Shown here piece after piece: positions 45,793 through 53,609 of a DNA stretch of 64,000 bases (position 1 is the stretch's first letter; every line of letters starts with the position of its first letter). The position numbers and the translations under genes were made by a program. The stretch comes from Erysipelothrix sp. HDW6C (GTDB lineage Bacteria; Bacillota_I; Bacilli_A; Erysipelotrichales; Erysipelotrichaceae). Below the pieces are notes generated by a model, which saw only the letters and a program-made list of their open reading frames with translations, had not been told where the DNA came from and did no database searches. Location: contig NZ_CP049861.1 of assembly GCF_011299615.1 (NCBI RefSeq), positions 1,240,001 through 1,304,000 on the forward strand, written 5' to 3'.

Positions 45793-46809
45793 TTAAGCTT
45801 CAAGTTCTTTGATTAATTTATCAAAGAGCGGTTTTACGCCAATTTGTTCGGGTCCCAAGAAAGCAGGTGACTGATAGATATCATGACCTGGGAATTGGTT
45901 TCCTTCAACAATAACAGGACGATCTTCAAGAATCGCAATATCCCAACCTACAATCCCTAATTCAGGAATGTGAAGTGCGGCGGTTTTCGCAAGTTCAATA
46001 ACTTGGTCAAACATTGGGATTTTAAAACCTTCAAACTTAACACCAGTAATAGGATGTGTTTCAGCAACGCGGTTGTATTTACCAACGCCTGGAGTTTCTA
46101 CAATACCTGTTTCAATATTAACGCGGGCTGCAAATCCACCGCTGTTAAGGTTATCAACGCTTTTACCATTCCCTACACGGATACAGACAAAGGGGATACG
46201 GATGTTGCCATCTTTTTGTATGGTCACAACACGGATTGTATTGACTGACATTGGGTGAAGTACCGATACGTCTTTGTTTTGGATTAAGTATTCCTCTGCC
46301 AGATACTGTTGGTTCGCCATCAGCGTGTCAAACACCTTGCGGGTGTCCATACCTTCTTCGTAGTCATAAAAGTCAATACCATGCCCGCAAATGCCGTCTA
46401 CTGGCTTTGCGGCAATGCGTTTGTATTTTTTAAGGAAGGCATCAAAGTCTTCGTAAGTAGAAGCCTCCAAATCCATCCAACCACGGCCGTGATAGCCATC
46501 GAAGAATTTCAAAAAGTTTACCTTGTTATCCAAAGTGTCCCATTTTTCTTTACTGTTGAATTTTGCAACGTAGGCATTATTGACACCGCGTGTAACAAAC
46601 GTTCCGCGTTTACTTTCAGGTACGTTGTACAATTCAAAGTCGAGGTAGTCAACATATCCGGCTTGATACTTGAGTCCTGTTTTGATGATATCGATGAGGA
46701 CAAGAAGTGTATTCTTACCGGTTCTCTTATGAACTTCTTTTGCGGTTTCCCACATGCGACCGTAATCCATTTTTAAGATGCGTTGCATCATGTATTTTAA
46801 CTTTTTCAT
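45793..46809 (-). CDS. Sugar-transfer-associated ATP-grasp-like protein, paralogue 2
   Basis: 338 residues, homologous to the convergent gene at 44687. IAAKPVDGICGHGIDFYDYE is the nucleotide-binding lysine and glycine-rich loop. LAEEYLIQNKDVSVLHPMSV, IVGWDIAILEDRPVIVEGNQ and a C-terminal FPGHDIYQSP complete the family pattern. The N-terminus is basic and hydrophobic (KKLKYMMQRILKMDYGRMW). Its own promoter, TTGTAA, 17 bases, TATAAT (46842-46870 on the minus strand), precedes ATG 46809. Confidence 0.82.
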   Translation of the reverse strand: MKKLKYMMQRILKMDYGRMWETAKEVHKRTGKNTLLVLIDIIKTGLKYQAGYVDYLDFELYNVPESKRGTFVTRGVNNAYVAKFNSKEKWDTLDNKVNFLKFFDGYHGRGWMDLEASTYEDFDAFLKKYKRIAAKPVDGICGHGIDFYDYEEGMDTRKVFDTLMANQQYLAEEYLIQNKDVSVLHPMSVNTIRVVTIQKDGNIRIPFVCIRVGNGKSVDNLNSGGFAARVNIETGIVETPGVGKYNRVAETHPITGVKFEGFKIPMFDQVIELAKTAALHIPELGIVGWDIAILEDRPVIVEGNQFPGHDIYQSPAFLGPEQIGVKPLFDKLIKELEA

Positions 46810-46841
46810 TTGTTACCTTCACCATCTCTTTTTCTTCATCT

Positions 46842-46870
46842 ATTATACATCATGGAAGAACGGCTTACAA
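46842..46870 (-). promoter_or_regulatory. Promoter of ATP-grasp gene 2
   Basis: Minus-strand TTGTAA (46865-46870), 17-base spacer, TATAAT (46842-46847). It makes this gene independent of the upstream gene pair. Confidence 0.72.
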
Positions 46871-46877
46871 TGAAAGG

Positions 46878-48209
46878 TCATTCATTCCACTCAGTGTGAA
46901 TTGAACGAAATCCTTTTGCAATTGCAACACGATTACGAAACATTTCAGCATTGAGGTGTACGATGTATCTTTGGAAAGTATGTTGCCAAGGGGAAAGGAC
47001 GGTGTCGTCGCGACGAAAATCTGTTTTTGTAGGTGTTTGATTGAATACAAACATTGTCGGCCAAATTAGATACACCATGTAGCCAATAACATGAGGATCT
47101 AAATGATGAAAACAATCATAAAGGACACCATCAGAAAAGAACACGTCATGATCTAAAACATCCATGAGGTCACGAAGCGAAAGGGAACTGCGAAACAGTA
47201 AATCAATTTGCTGTTGTGGGGATGAGCACTGTTGGAGTTGGCTGATGAGATTTTTGAATTCATCATCACTGAGTGCCTTCTTATCGTGGAATGTGAAGGA
47301 CTCACTCTCTGAAGGTGTTGATATATACAAGTCATGAAAAGAATTGTTCTTGATGGCAATTTTAATACGTGCCCATAGAAATGGTTGAATACGGTGAAAG
47401 TAATCCCCATACACTCGTGTTAGTTGAATCAGTTCGCTCTCAAGGATTCTCTGTGGATTAGATGATTCAACCAAACTATCGAAATCTGCTGAATTCAGTG
47501 TTTCTAATAAATTGGCGGGTCTTGAAAATTGCATTGTATTAAGTATCATTTGTGTCAAAAGAATATCAACGTAGTTGAGTCCCAGATAAATTGTAGCGAT
47601 TCCTTTTGCCTGTTCGTAAGTGTGAATAAAGAAATTCAATTCTTTTTCATTTTGATGCAATAGAAAATCATACTCAATTAAATATCGCTTTGCATATTCG
47701 AGCACCAAATCGCTTCCGGTTAAATCATACATGTTGTGGTCCATTGGAATACCATCAATCAGTGGATAGTCAAGGTCGTACTCGCAAAAGATTGCACCAA
47801 AACGGACATCGTAGGCCTCAAGAAATCCGGGAAGTTGTTCTGCGATAATGTTGTTGAATCGTTCGTTATCAAGTGGGAGAGGATGTTGATGCAAGTATGA
47901 GAGTATGTTTGAGATTTCTCTAAGATCTTCGTGAATGATGTCCCATCCTTGAGAGTAAATCTGCCGGCAAATATTGACTGTATTAAGATGAATCGCATCG
48001 TAGTTTCTGAACCCATGATCAAGAACGTAGTAGACTGATTCTTTAAATTCGAAATAGAGTTGTCTTGAAATAACCGTACTGAGGTTGTGATTGTATTGGC
48101 GAATCATTGCCTCAATGATCTCTTGAAATTCAAACATGAGTTGTTTTTGTAATGGCGGGTGCGTTTCAAAGAAAGACTGGAATGTATAGAATCTTCGAAT
48201 TGAAGTCAT
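46878..48209 (-). CDS. Unrecognised cytoplasmic protein, second of a gene pair
   Basis: 443 residues, helical, no signal peptide or membrane helix that I can see, no obvious catalytic motif. N-terminus FYTFQSFFETHPPLQKQLMF. A central stretch LNFFIHTYEQAKGIATIYLG and late VLDHDVFFSDGVLYDCFHHL are the best landmarks. The start overlaps the stop of the 138-residue gene by four bases, so the two are translationally coupled. From memory the pair could be the DUF6323/DUF6179 neighbours of Bacillota, but I cannot confirm it. Confidence 0.65.
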   Translation of the reverse strand: MTSIRRFYTFQSFFETHPPLQKQLMFEFQEIIEAMIRQYNHNLSTVISRQLYFEFKESVYYVLDHGFRNYDAIHLNTVNICRQIYSQGWDIIHEDLREISNILSYLHQHPLPLDNERFNNIIAEQLPGFLEAYDVRFGAIFCEYDLDYPLIDGIPMDHNMYDLTGSDLVLEYAKRYLIEYDFLLHQNEKELNFFIHTYEQAKGIATIYLGLNYVDILLTQMILNTMQFSRPANLLETLNSADFDSLVESSNPQRILESELIQLTRVYGDYFHRIQPFLWARIKIAIKNNSFHDLYISTPSESESFTFHDKKALSDDEFKNLISQLQQCSSPQQQIDLLFRSSLSLRDLMDVLDHDVFFSDGVLYDCFHHLDPHVIGYMVYLIWPTMFVFNQTPTKTDFRRDDTVLSPWQHTFQRYIVHLNAEMFRNRVAIAKGFRSIHTEWNE

Positions 48210-48622
48210 TCACTCACCGCCTTAGATAATGTTTTTAGTATTGATGTATGGAAAGACCTATCGAAGATTCCAAAATTTTGCATGTAACAGGTATACATTA
48301 GTTCAACCAATGAGGGATCATCGAGTCGCAGTTTCGAGTGTGCTCTTGTGTAATAAAAGGCATCTACAAAATGGGCGGTTGCCTTAACAAATGTTTGTTG
48401 ATTTAAGTAAGGAGCGTTCATCAGTTTAGCGATTGCATCGTCAAGAATCGCTAAACTGAAGTCAACAAGTTCGTACCGATCGAGAGAGCGACTACGCTCA
48501 TGTTCAAGGTACACTAAGTCTTCATCAGAAATTCGAAAACCATAGGGTCTCAGTTCCGTATTTATCGAGTCGAGATCCAAAGCGCTAAAACGTGTAATGT
48601 CCAAGATGTTGTGTTTTTCCAT
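48206..48622 (-). CDS. Unrecognised small helical protein, first of a gene pair
   Basis: 138 residues, entirely helical and acidic, beginning MEKHNILDITRFSALDLDSI. ISDEDLVYLEHERSRSLDRY and FVDAFYYTRAHSKLRLDDPS are noticeable conserved-looking segments. No known catalytic motif. SD GTGAGGT precedes ATG 48622, and the gene overlaps the larger partner by four bases. The strict coupling suggests the products act together, possibly as a complex. Confidence 0.65.
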   Translation of the reverse strand: MEKHNILDITRFSALDLDSINTELRPYGFRISDEDLVYLEHERSRSLDRYELVDFSLAILDDAIAKLMNAPYLNQQTFVKATAHFVDAFYYTRAHSKLRLDDPSLVELMYTCYMQNFGIFDRSFHTSILKTLSKAVSE

Positions 48623-48715
48623 GTATTTACCTCACTGTACATAAGTTATACACCAGTTTGATAGGAAAAATCAGTCTTGAAAAATTGACAAAAATATGAT
48701 AATATAACAGTAGTT

Positions 48716-48740
48716 AAGACGCTTCTATGTGTCTTTTTTT
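48716..48740 (+). terminator. Promoter-proximal terminator-like hairpin before the lipoprotein gene
   Basis: AAGACGC-TTCTAT-GTGTCTT followed by a T run. It begins only a few bases after the start predicted from TTGAAA (48677-48682), 17 bases, TAATAT (48700-48705). It could act as an attenuator or simply as a 5' stabilising hairpin. Confidence 0.6.
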
Positions 48741-48765
48741 ATTTCTTCTTGTGGAGGCAGGTTGC

Positions 48766-49923
48766 ATGAAAAAATCGCGTTCTCTCAAATTAATAGTGAT
48801 TCTCTTAAGTGTTGTGTTACTTGGAACTGCGTGTACGGATGGTCGTGTCTATCCAGCAAATGTTAATGAAATAGAAATTAATGCGAAGTTTAGTAGAGCG
48901 CATGACTATACTGAGGCGCTTCAGCAGATGTTTGGTAATGATGTCTACTATTACACAATCAAAGCAATTGATGGCGATACGCTTTATCTGACCCAACAAC
49001 AATGGCAGCTTGGGTCAGAGTATGAATTGCTTACCGTAAATATACTTGCAATTGATCTCCAATCACATGAAATCCGTATTCTGAAATCATTGAATGATGG
49101 CAGTCGCGTAGGGGATTATCTTGTCTTGGATAAGGACATCATTATGCAAGTTTATCTGCCAATCAATGATTTGGATGAAAATCAAGTACCCTTTGAAATT
49201 CGCTATGTAAAAGAGAGTGGCGAGACTGTGATTCTTGAAAAAGGATTCTCTCAAACATTCGCAGATACAAATGTGTTTTCGAAGCAGGGGGATCGTATTT
49301 ATTATACGTTCGAGTCGTTGGAGAACGTTGTAGATGGGGATGCTCAATTTCCAAAACATTTCGTACGAAGTTTTCACACACTTGATTTTATTGAAAATGT
49401 TTATGAGACCCAAGACGAGCGTGAAGAAGTCCGCAGTCCAAGTTTTTCCCAATTTGGATCTCCCATTTCGTTTGTTACCTCAAGATGGGGACAAAACTAC
49501 ACAACATTGCATTATATTGCTGAAAATAAACACCAAACACTGGAATTGAAGGATGTCTATAATTACGATTTTGTTGGAGAAAAAGGTGTTTTCTTTGACC
49601 GAAACGATGGATCAGATCCCTATGGGAACTACTATATTTACAATTTTAAGCATGGTAAGATGTTGAAACTTGAACGCCGTCCGATAGCATTGGGCAATCA
49701 AATGCGTATCGATGAAAATTCATTGATTCAAGTATCCAATGTGAACGAGTTAACCATGTCGACACTTACGGATGATGGCGTTGAAAATACGCGGATTCAA
49801 TTTGATGATCGCACCCCACATTCATTTGATTATCTAACGAAGGATGAGAGCCAACTTATTGAAGTGCGGGGTGGGATTGAAGTAATCATACTTACCTATG
49901 ATTTACATCAAGAGACACACTAA
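48766..49923 (+). CDS. Large lipoprotein of unknown function
   Basis: 385 residues from ATG 48766 with GGAGG upstream. Signal peptide LKLIVILLSVVLLGTACTDG with lipobox GTAC. The mature protein is beta-rich with repeated IYYTFESLENV- and HFVRSFHTLDFI-like strands, suggesting a beta-propeller-like surface domain. No enzymatic motif seen. It stands alone between the divergent unknown gene pair and the valine T-box. Confidence 0.82.
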   Translation: MKKSRSLKLIVILLSVVLLGTACTDGRVYPANVNEIEINAKFSRAHDYTEALQQMFGNDVYYYTIKAIDGDTLYLTQQQWQLGSEYELLTVNILAIDLQSHEIRILKSLNDGSRVGDYLVLDKDIIMQVYLPINDLDENQVPFEIRYVKESGETVILEKGFSQTFADTNVFSKQGDRIYYTFESLENVVDGDAQFPKHFVRSFHTLDFIENVYETQDEREEVRSPSFSQFGSPISFVTSRWGQNYTTLHYIAENKHQTLELKDVYNYDFVGEKGVFFDRNDGSDPYGNYYIYNFKHGKMLKLERRPIALGNQMRIDENSLIQVSNVNELTMSTLTDDGVENTRIQFDDRTPHSFDYLTKDESQLIEVRGGIEVIILTYDLHQETH

Positions 49924-49930
49924 GTTGTGA

Positions 49931-49959
49931 TTGACTATCAGAGACGGTATTGTTATAAT
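49931..49959 (+). promoter_or_regulatory. Promoter of the valine T-box operon
   Basis: TTGACT (49931-49936), 17-base spacer and TATAAT (49954-49959). Confidence 0.85.
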
Positions 49960-49965
49960 GAAAAA

Positions 49966-50187
49966 AATCGATGACCATGAATAGTATCTTGGATTAATGC
50001 AAAGAGAGTTGCTGGGTGGTGTGAAGCAATCATTACAAAAGAGAATGTCACATGGAAGATAATTATCTGAAACACGAAGTAAGATAGTTCGTAATCTGGC
50101 GTTAACAGAATCTAGAGGTTTCTCAATTGAGAAATAAACTAAGGTGGTACCACGATTAACATCGTCCTTTATGGATGATGTTTTTTT
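49966..50187 (+). promoter_or_regulatory. T-box leader, valine-specific
   Basis: A canonical T-box sequence AAGGTGGTACCACG lies at 50141-50154 and a terminator (CATCGTCC / GGATGATG, 50160-50187, with seven T) follows. The Stem I apical part reads GAGAGTTGCTGGGTGGTG near 50005. The specifier is probably GTC at 50047-50049 in GAATGTCAC, a valine codon followed by the usual purine. Uncharged tRNA-Val would stabilise the antiterminator and switch on the acetyltransferase gene and valS. Confidence 0.92.
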
Positions 50188-50213
50188 ATTTTTTAGAAGA
50201 AGGAGGCAAACTT

Positions 50214-50762
50214 ATGTCACGTTATCATATACCAGAAATTGAAACAAATCGACTCTTATTGCGAGCACTCAATCCTAGCGATGCAGCCGACATGTATGAA
50301 TATGCTTCAGATGCTGAGACAACATACTATCTCTCGTTTGATGCTCACCAAAGTATTCAGGACAGTGAGTATGCAATACGCGAGATATTTATGAAACGTC
50401 CCGAAAACGAAAGCCCTGAATCATTTGCCATTGTACTTAAGGACAGCGGCAAAATGATTGGAACCTGTGATTTTTGGAAGGTTGCCGGCGATGAAACCTA
50501 TGAGATGGGTTATATTCTCAACAAATCATATTGGGGCAAAGGGATAATGTCGGAGGCGGCTCGCGCTGTCTTAAAGTTTGCGTTCAACGATTTTGGTGTG
50601 AGACGCATGGTGCTTCGCCATCACGCAGATAATGTGGGCTCTCGAAAAGTCGCGATTAAACAAGGGTTTGTTTATGAAGGCACAACCCGACGCGTCACAA
50701 AATTAGAGAATCGCTATGTTGATTTATTAATTTATAGTATTTTAGATGAAGAGTTTAAATAG
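50214..50762 (+). CDS. GNAT-family N-acetyltransferase inside the valine T-box operon
   Basis: 182 residues from ATG 50214 (SD AAGGAGG). RimJ/RimL-type start IETNRLLLRALNPSDAADMY, acetyl-CoA loop LNKSYWGKGIMSEAARAVLK, and the late RHHADNVGSRKVAIKQGFVY block. It is the first gene after the valine T-box and ends nine bases before valS, so it is induced by valine starvation. Substrate is unknown; a role in tRNA, ribosome or amino-acid metabolism is only suggested by location. Confidence 0.9.
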   Translation: MSRYHIPEIETNRLLLRALNPSDAADMYEYASDAETTYYLSFDAHQSIQDSEYAIREIFMKRPENESPESFAIVLKDSGKMIGTCDFWKVAGDETYEMGYILNKSYWGKGIMSEAARAVLKFAFNDFGVRRMVLRHHADNVGSRKVAIKQGFVYEGTTRRVTKLENRYVDLLIYSILDEEFK

Positions 50763-50771
50763 GAGAACATT

Positions 50772-53357
50772 ATGACAAAAGAACTAGCACAAAAATACAA
50801 CCATCTTGAGGTTGAAAAAGATAAATATCAAAAGTGGGTTGAAAAAGGGTATTTTACAGCAGGGGATAAAAACAAACAGCCTTATTCAATTGTAATCCCA
50901 CCTCCCAATGTTACAGGTAAACTTCACTTAGGTCATGCTTGGGATAATACCTTACAAGATATTGCGATACGTTACCAACGTCTTTTAGGAAAAGATGCCT
51001 TGTATCTACCGGGGATGGATCATGCTGGAATCGCAACGCAAGCCAAAGTTGATGAACGTTTACGTGAACAGGGAATTTCGCGCTATGATTTAGGACGTGA
51101 TGGGTTCCTTGAAAAGTCATGGGAATGGAAAGAAGAATATGCTGGACATATTCGCGATCAATGGGAAAAAATTGGAATTTCAGTGGATTACAGTCGTGAA
51201 CGATTCACATTGGATCAAGGGCTCAATGATGCCGTCAATAAAGTATTTGTTGATCTTTACAATGAAGGCTTAATCTACCGTGGTTACCGTATCATCAACT
51301 GGGATGTACAAGCACAAACTGCTTTATCAAATATTGAGGTTGATCATCTTGAGATTGAAGGAAACTTCTATACATTTGAGTATACTGTGGAAGAGACAGG
51401 TGAGAAGCTTGCGGTAGCAACAACACGTCCGGAAACGATGTTCGGTGATGTTTGCATTGTTGTCCATCCCGACGACACACGCTATCAACATCTCATTGGA
51501 AAACATGCAATTAATCCAGCAAATGGGGAAGCATTACCAATTATTGCCGATGACTATATTGACATAGAGTTTGGAACTGGGGTAATGAAATGTACACCTG
51601 CTCATGATCCCAATGACTATGAAATTGGAAAACGCCATAATCTTGAAATGCCAATTTGTATGAATCCGGATGGAACGATGAATGCTCTTGCCCATAAATT
51701 TGAAGGTATGGAGCGTTTTGAAGCACGTAAGGCGCTAGTTGAATATATTCGCGAGCAAGGTAAACTCATATCTATTGAAAAACATGTTCACTCCGTAGGA
51801 CACTCCGAACGTACGGGTGTTATTGTTGAACCCTATTTGTCAGAACAATGGTTTGTTAAGATGAAACCCCTCGCTGCGGATGTTCTTGAGGCTCAAAAAG
51901 GGGATGATGCAATCGTATTCTACCCAGAACGCTTCAACCACACATTTACACAATGGCTAGAAAAAATTGAAGATTGGACTATTTCACGTCAGTTATGGTG
52001 GGGACATCGTATTCCTGCATGGTTCCATAAGGAAACAGGGCAGACTTATGTTGGTCTTGAAGCCCCGGTCGATAGTGAGAATTGGCAACAAGACGAGGAT
52101 GTTCTCGATACATGGTTCTCATCAGCTCTATGGCCATTTTCAACATTAGGATGGCCAGAGGAAACCGAAGATTTTGAACGATACTATCCAAACAGTCTCA
52201 TGGTTACAGGTTATGATATTATTTTCTTCTGGGTTGCACGTATGGCATTTCAAGGTCGTCATTTCACAGGAAAGAGCCCATTTAAACATGTGTTAATGCA
52301 TGGCCTTATTCGTGATGAAAATGGTTTGAAAATGAGTAAGTCATTGGGTAATGGTGTTGATCCAATGGACGTTATTGAAGAATACGGTGTGGATGCGCTG
52401 CGTTTCTTTCTGACTACCAATTCGACACCGGGTCAAGATATGCGCTATATTCCTGAAAAAGTTGAGGCATCTTGGAATTTTATCAACAAGATTTGGAATG
52501 CATCACGATTTGTTAAAATGCACATTGGTGATGATCACTTTGATATTAACAACGCATCACTATCGCAAGTTGACCGTCATATTATTCATAAGTTCAACCA
52601 AACACTTGAAGAAGTAAATCGTAATATGGATAAATATGAATACGCGCTTGTTGGGAATACTTTAACGCGATTTGTTTGGGATGACTTCTGTAACTGGTAT
52701 ATTGAGTTAAGCAAGTCAGGACTTCAAAGTGAGGATGAAACGGTTGTGTATGCTACAAAGGCGACATTGCACTACATTCTCAAGAATATTGTGATTACAC
52801 TCCATCCATTTATGCCATTTGTAACTGAAGAAATCTATCTCAGTCTACCCGATTCAATTGAAACCATTAATAAAGAGTCGTGGCCAATTGAGTTTGCAGT
52901 GGATACTGAAGGACTTGAGCAAGTTGACTTCATGATTGCAGCAATTCTTGCTGTTCGTGAAACACGCGTAAGTTACGATGTGAAACCATCGAAACCATTA
53001 CGCGCACAACTAATTGACGCGCACAATCAAACGTACGCCATGAGTGATGTGTTAGCGAAGATGTTTGAGACAATGGCAAAAGTAACGTTGAGCGAACTTA
53101 GTGCGGATGCGCTCATTCAACCAATCAAAGGGGGATCCATCCGTTTGGTTAAGGAAGAATTAGTGGATAAAGCAGCACTAATTGAGAAATTATCCTCAGA
53201 GAAAACACGTCTAGAAAACGAGATTAATCGTGCTGAGAAAATGCTAAGCAATCAAAACTTTATTGTAAAGGCACCAGCTGCGAAAGTTGATGAAGAAAAA
53301 GCAAAACTTGATGAATACAAACGTCAATTAAAAGTTGTGTTAGAACAACTCGACTAA
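50772..53357 (+). CDS. valS: Valyl-tRNA synthetase
   Basis: 861 residues. HIGH-type motif in PPPNVTGKLHLGHAWDNTL, editing domain with TTRPETMFGDVCIVV, KMSKS in GLKMSKSLGNGVDPMDVIE, anticodon-binding domain and the C-terminal coiled coil (about 800-861) typical of ValRS. It charges tRNA-Val. Regulated by the T-box upstream of the preceding gene. Confidence 0.98.
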   Translation: MTKELAQKYNHLEVEKDKYQKWVEKGYFTAGDKNKQPYSIVIPPPNVTGKLHLGHAWDNTLQDIAIRYQRLLGKDALYLPGMDHAGIATQAKVDERLREQGISRYDLGRDGFLEKSWEWKEEYAGHIRDQWEKIGISVDYSRERFTLDQGLNDAVNKVFVDLYNEGLIYRGYRIINWDVQAQTALSNIEVDHLEIEGNFYTFEYTVEETGEKLAVATTRPETMFGDVCIVVHPDDTRYQHLIGKHAINPANGEALPIIADDYIDIEFGTGVMKCTPAHDPNDYEIGKRHNLEMPICMNPDGTMNALAHKFEGMERFEARKALVEYIREQGKLISIEKHVHSVGHSERTGVIVEPYLSEQWFVKMKPLAADVLEAQKGDDAIVFYPERFNHTFTQWLEKIEDWTISRQLWWGHRIPAWFHKETGQTYVGLEAPVDSENWQQDEDVLDTWFSSALWPFSTLGWPEETEDFERYYPNSLMVTGYDIIFFWVARMAFQGRHFTGKSPFKHVLMHGLIRDENGLKMSKSLGNGVDPMDVIEEYGVDALRFFLTTNSTPGQDMRYIPEKVEASWNFINKIWNASRFVKMHIGDDHFDINNASLSQVDRHIIHKFNQTLEEVNRNMDKYEYALVGNTLTRFVWDDFCNWYIELSKSGLQSEDETVVYATKATLHYILKNIVITLHPFMPFVTEEIYLSLPDSIETINKESWPIEFAVDTEGLEQVDFMIAAILAVRETRVSYDVKPSKPLRAQLIDAHNQTYAMSDVLAKMFETMAKVTLSELSADALIQPIKGGSIRLVKEELVDKAALIEKLSSEKTRLENEINRAEKMLSNQNFIVKAPAAKVDEEKAKLDEYKRQLKVVLEQLD

Positions 53358-53368
53358 AAGGGGAAACC

Positions 53369-53533
53369 ATGGAACAAATACTGAATCGATTGGTTATTGG
53401 AATTTCAATTCTTTTCCGATTTGATTATGAAAATGATCCGCGCGGATCACGAAAGAAAAGCCTTATTATCTTGTTAGCATTCATTTTATTCCTGAATGCT
53501 TTGGCCGTTTGGACGATCCTTCAGCCACGCTAG
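53369..53533 (+). CDS. Small single-pass membrane protein downstream of valS
   Basis: 54 residues, ATG 53369 with AAGGGGA seven bases upstream, TAG 53531-53533. An amphipathic start (EQILNRLVIGISILFRF), an acidic-basic middle (DYENDPRGSRKK) and one hydrophobic helix SLIILLAFILFLNALAVWTI. It starts 11 bases after the valS stop and ends just before a terminator, so it is in the T-box operon. I do not recognise a family. Confidence 0.7.
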   Translation: MEQILNRLVIGISILFRFDYENDPRGSRKKSLIILLAFILFLNALAVWTILQPR

Positions 53534-53538
53534 ATTAG

Positions 53539-53568
53539 AAAGAGAACCCCATAAAGGTTCTCTTTTTT
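53539..53568 (+). terminator. Intrinsic terminator of the valine T-box operon
   Basis: AAAGAGAACC / GGTTCTCTTT stem with a T tail. Confidence 0.92.
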
Positions 53569-53574
53569 GTGCAA

Positions 53575-53604
53575 GATAAAAGGGGAACCGTAATGGTTCC
53601 CCTT
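53575..53604 (-). terminator. Intrinsic terminator after mgtA
   Basis: Minus-strand AAGGGGAACC-ATTAC-GGTTCCCCTT followed by TTATC. Confidence 0.88.
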
Positions 53605-53609
53605 GCTAC

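Noticed and set aside
46309-46776. 155-codon open frame antisense to the second ATP-grasp gene
   Set aside because: No SD, lies wholly opposite a conserved gene, and its composition is explained by codon bias of the sense strand.
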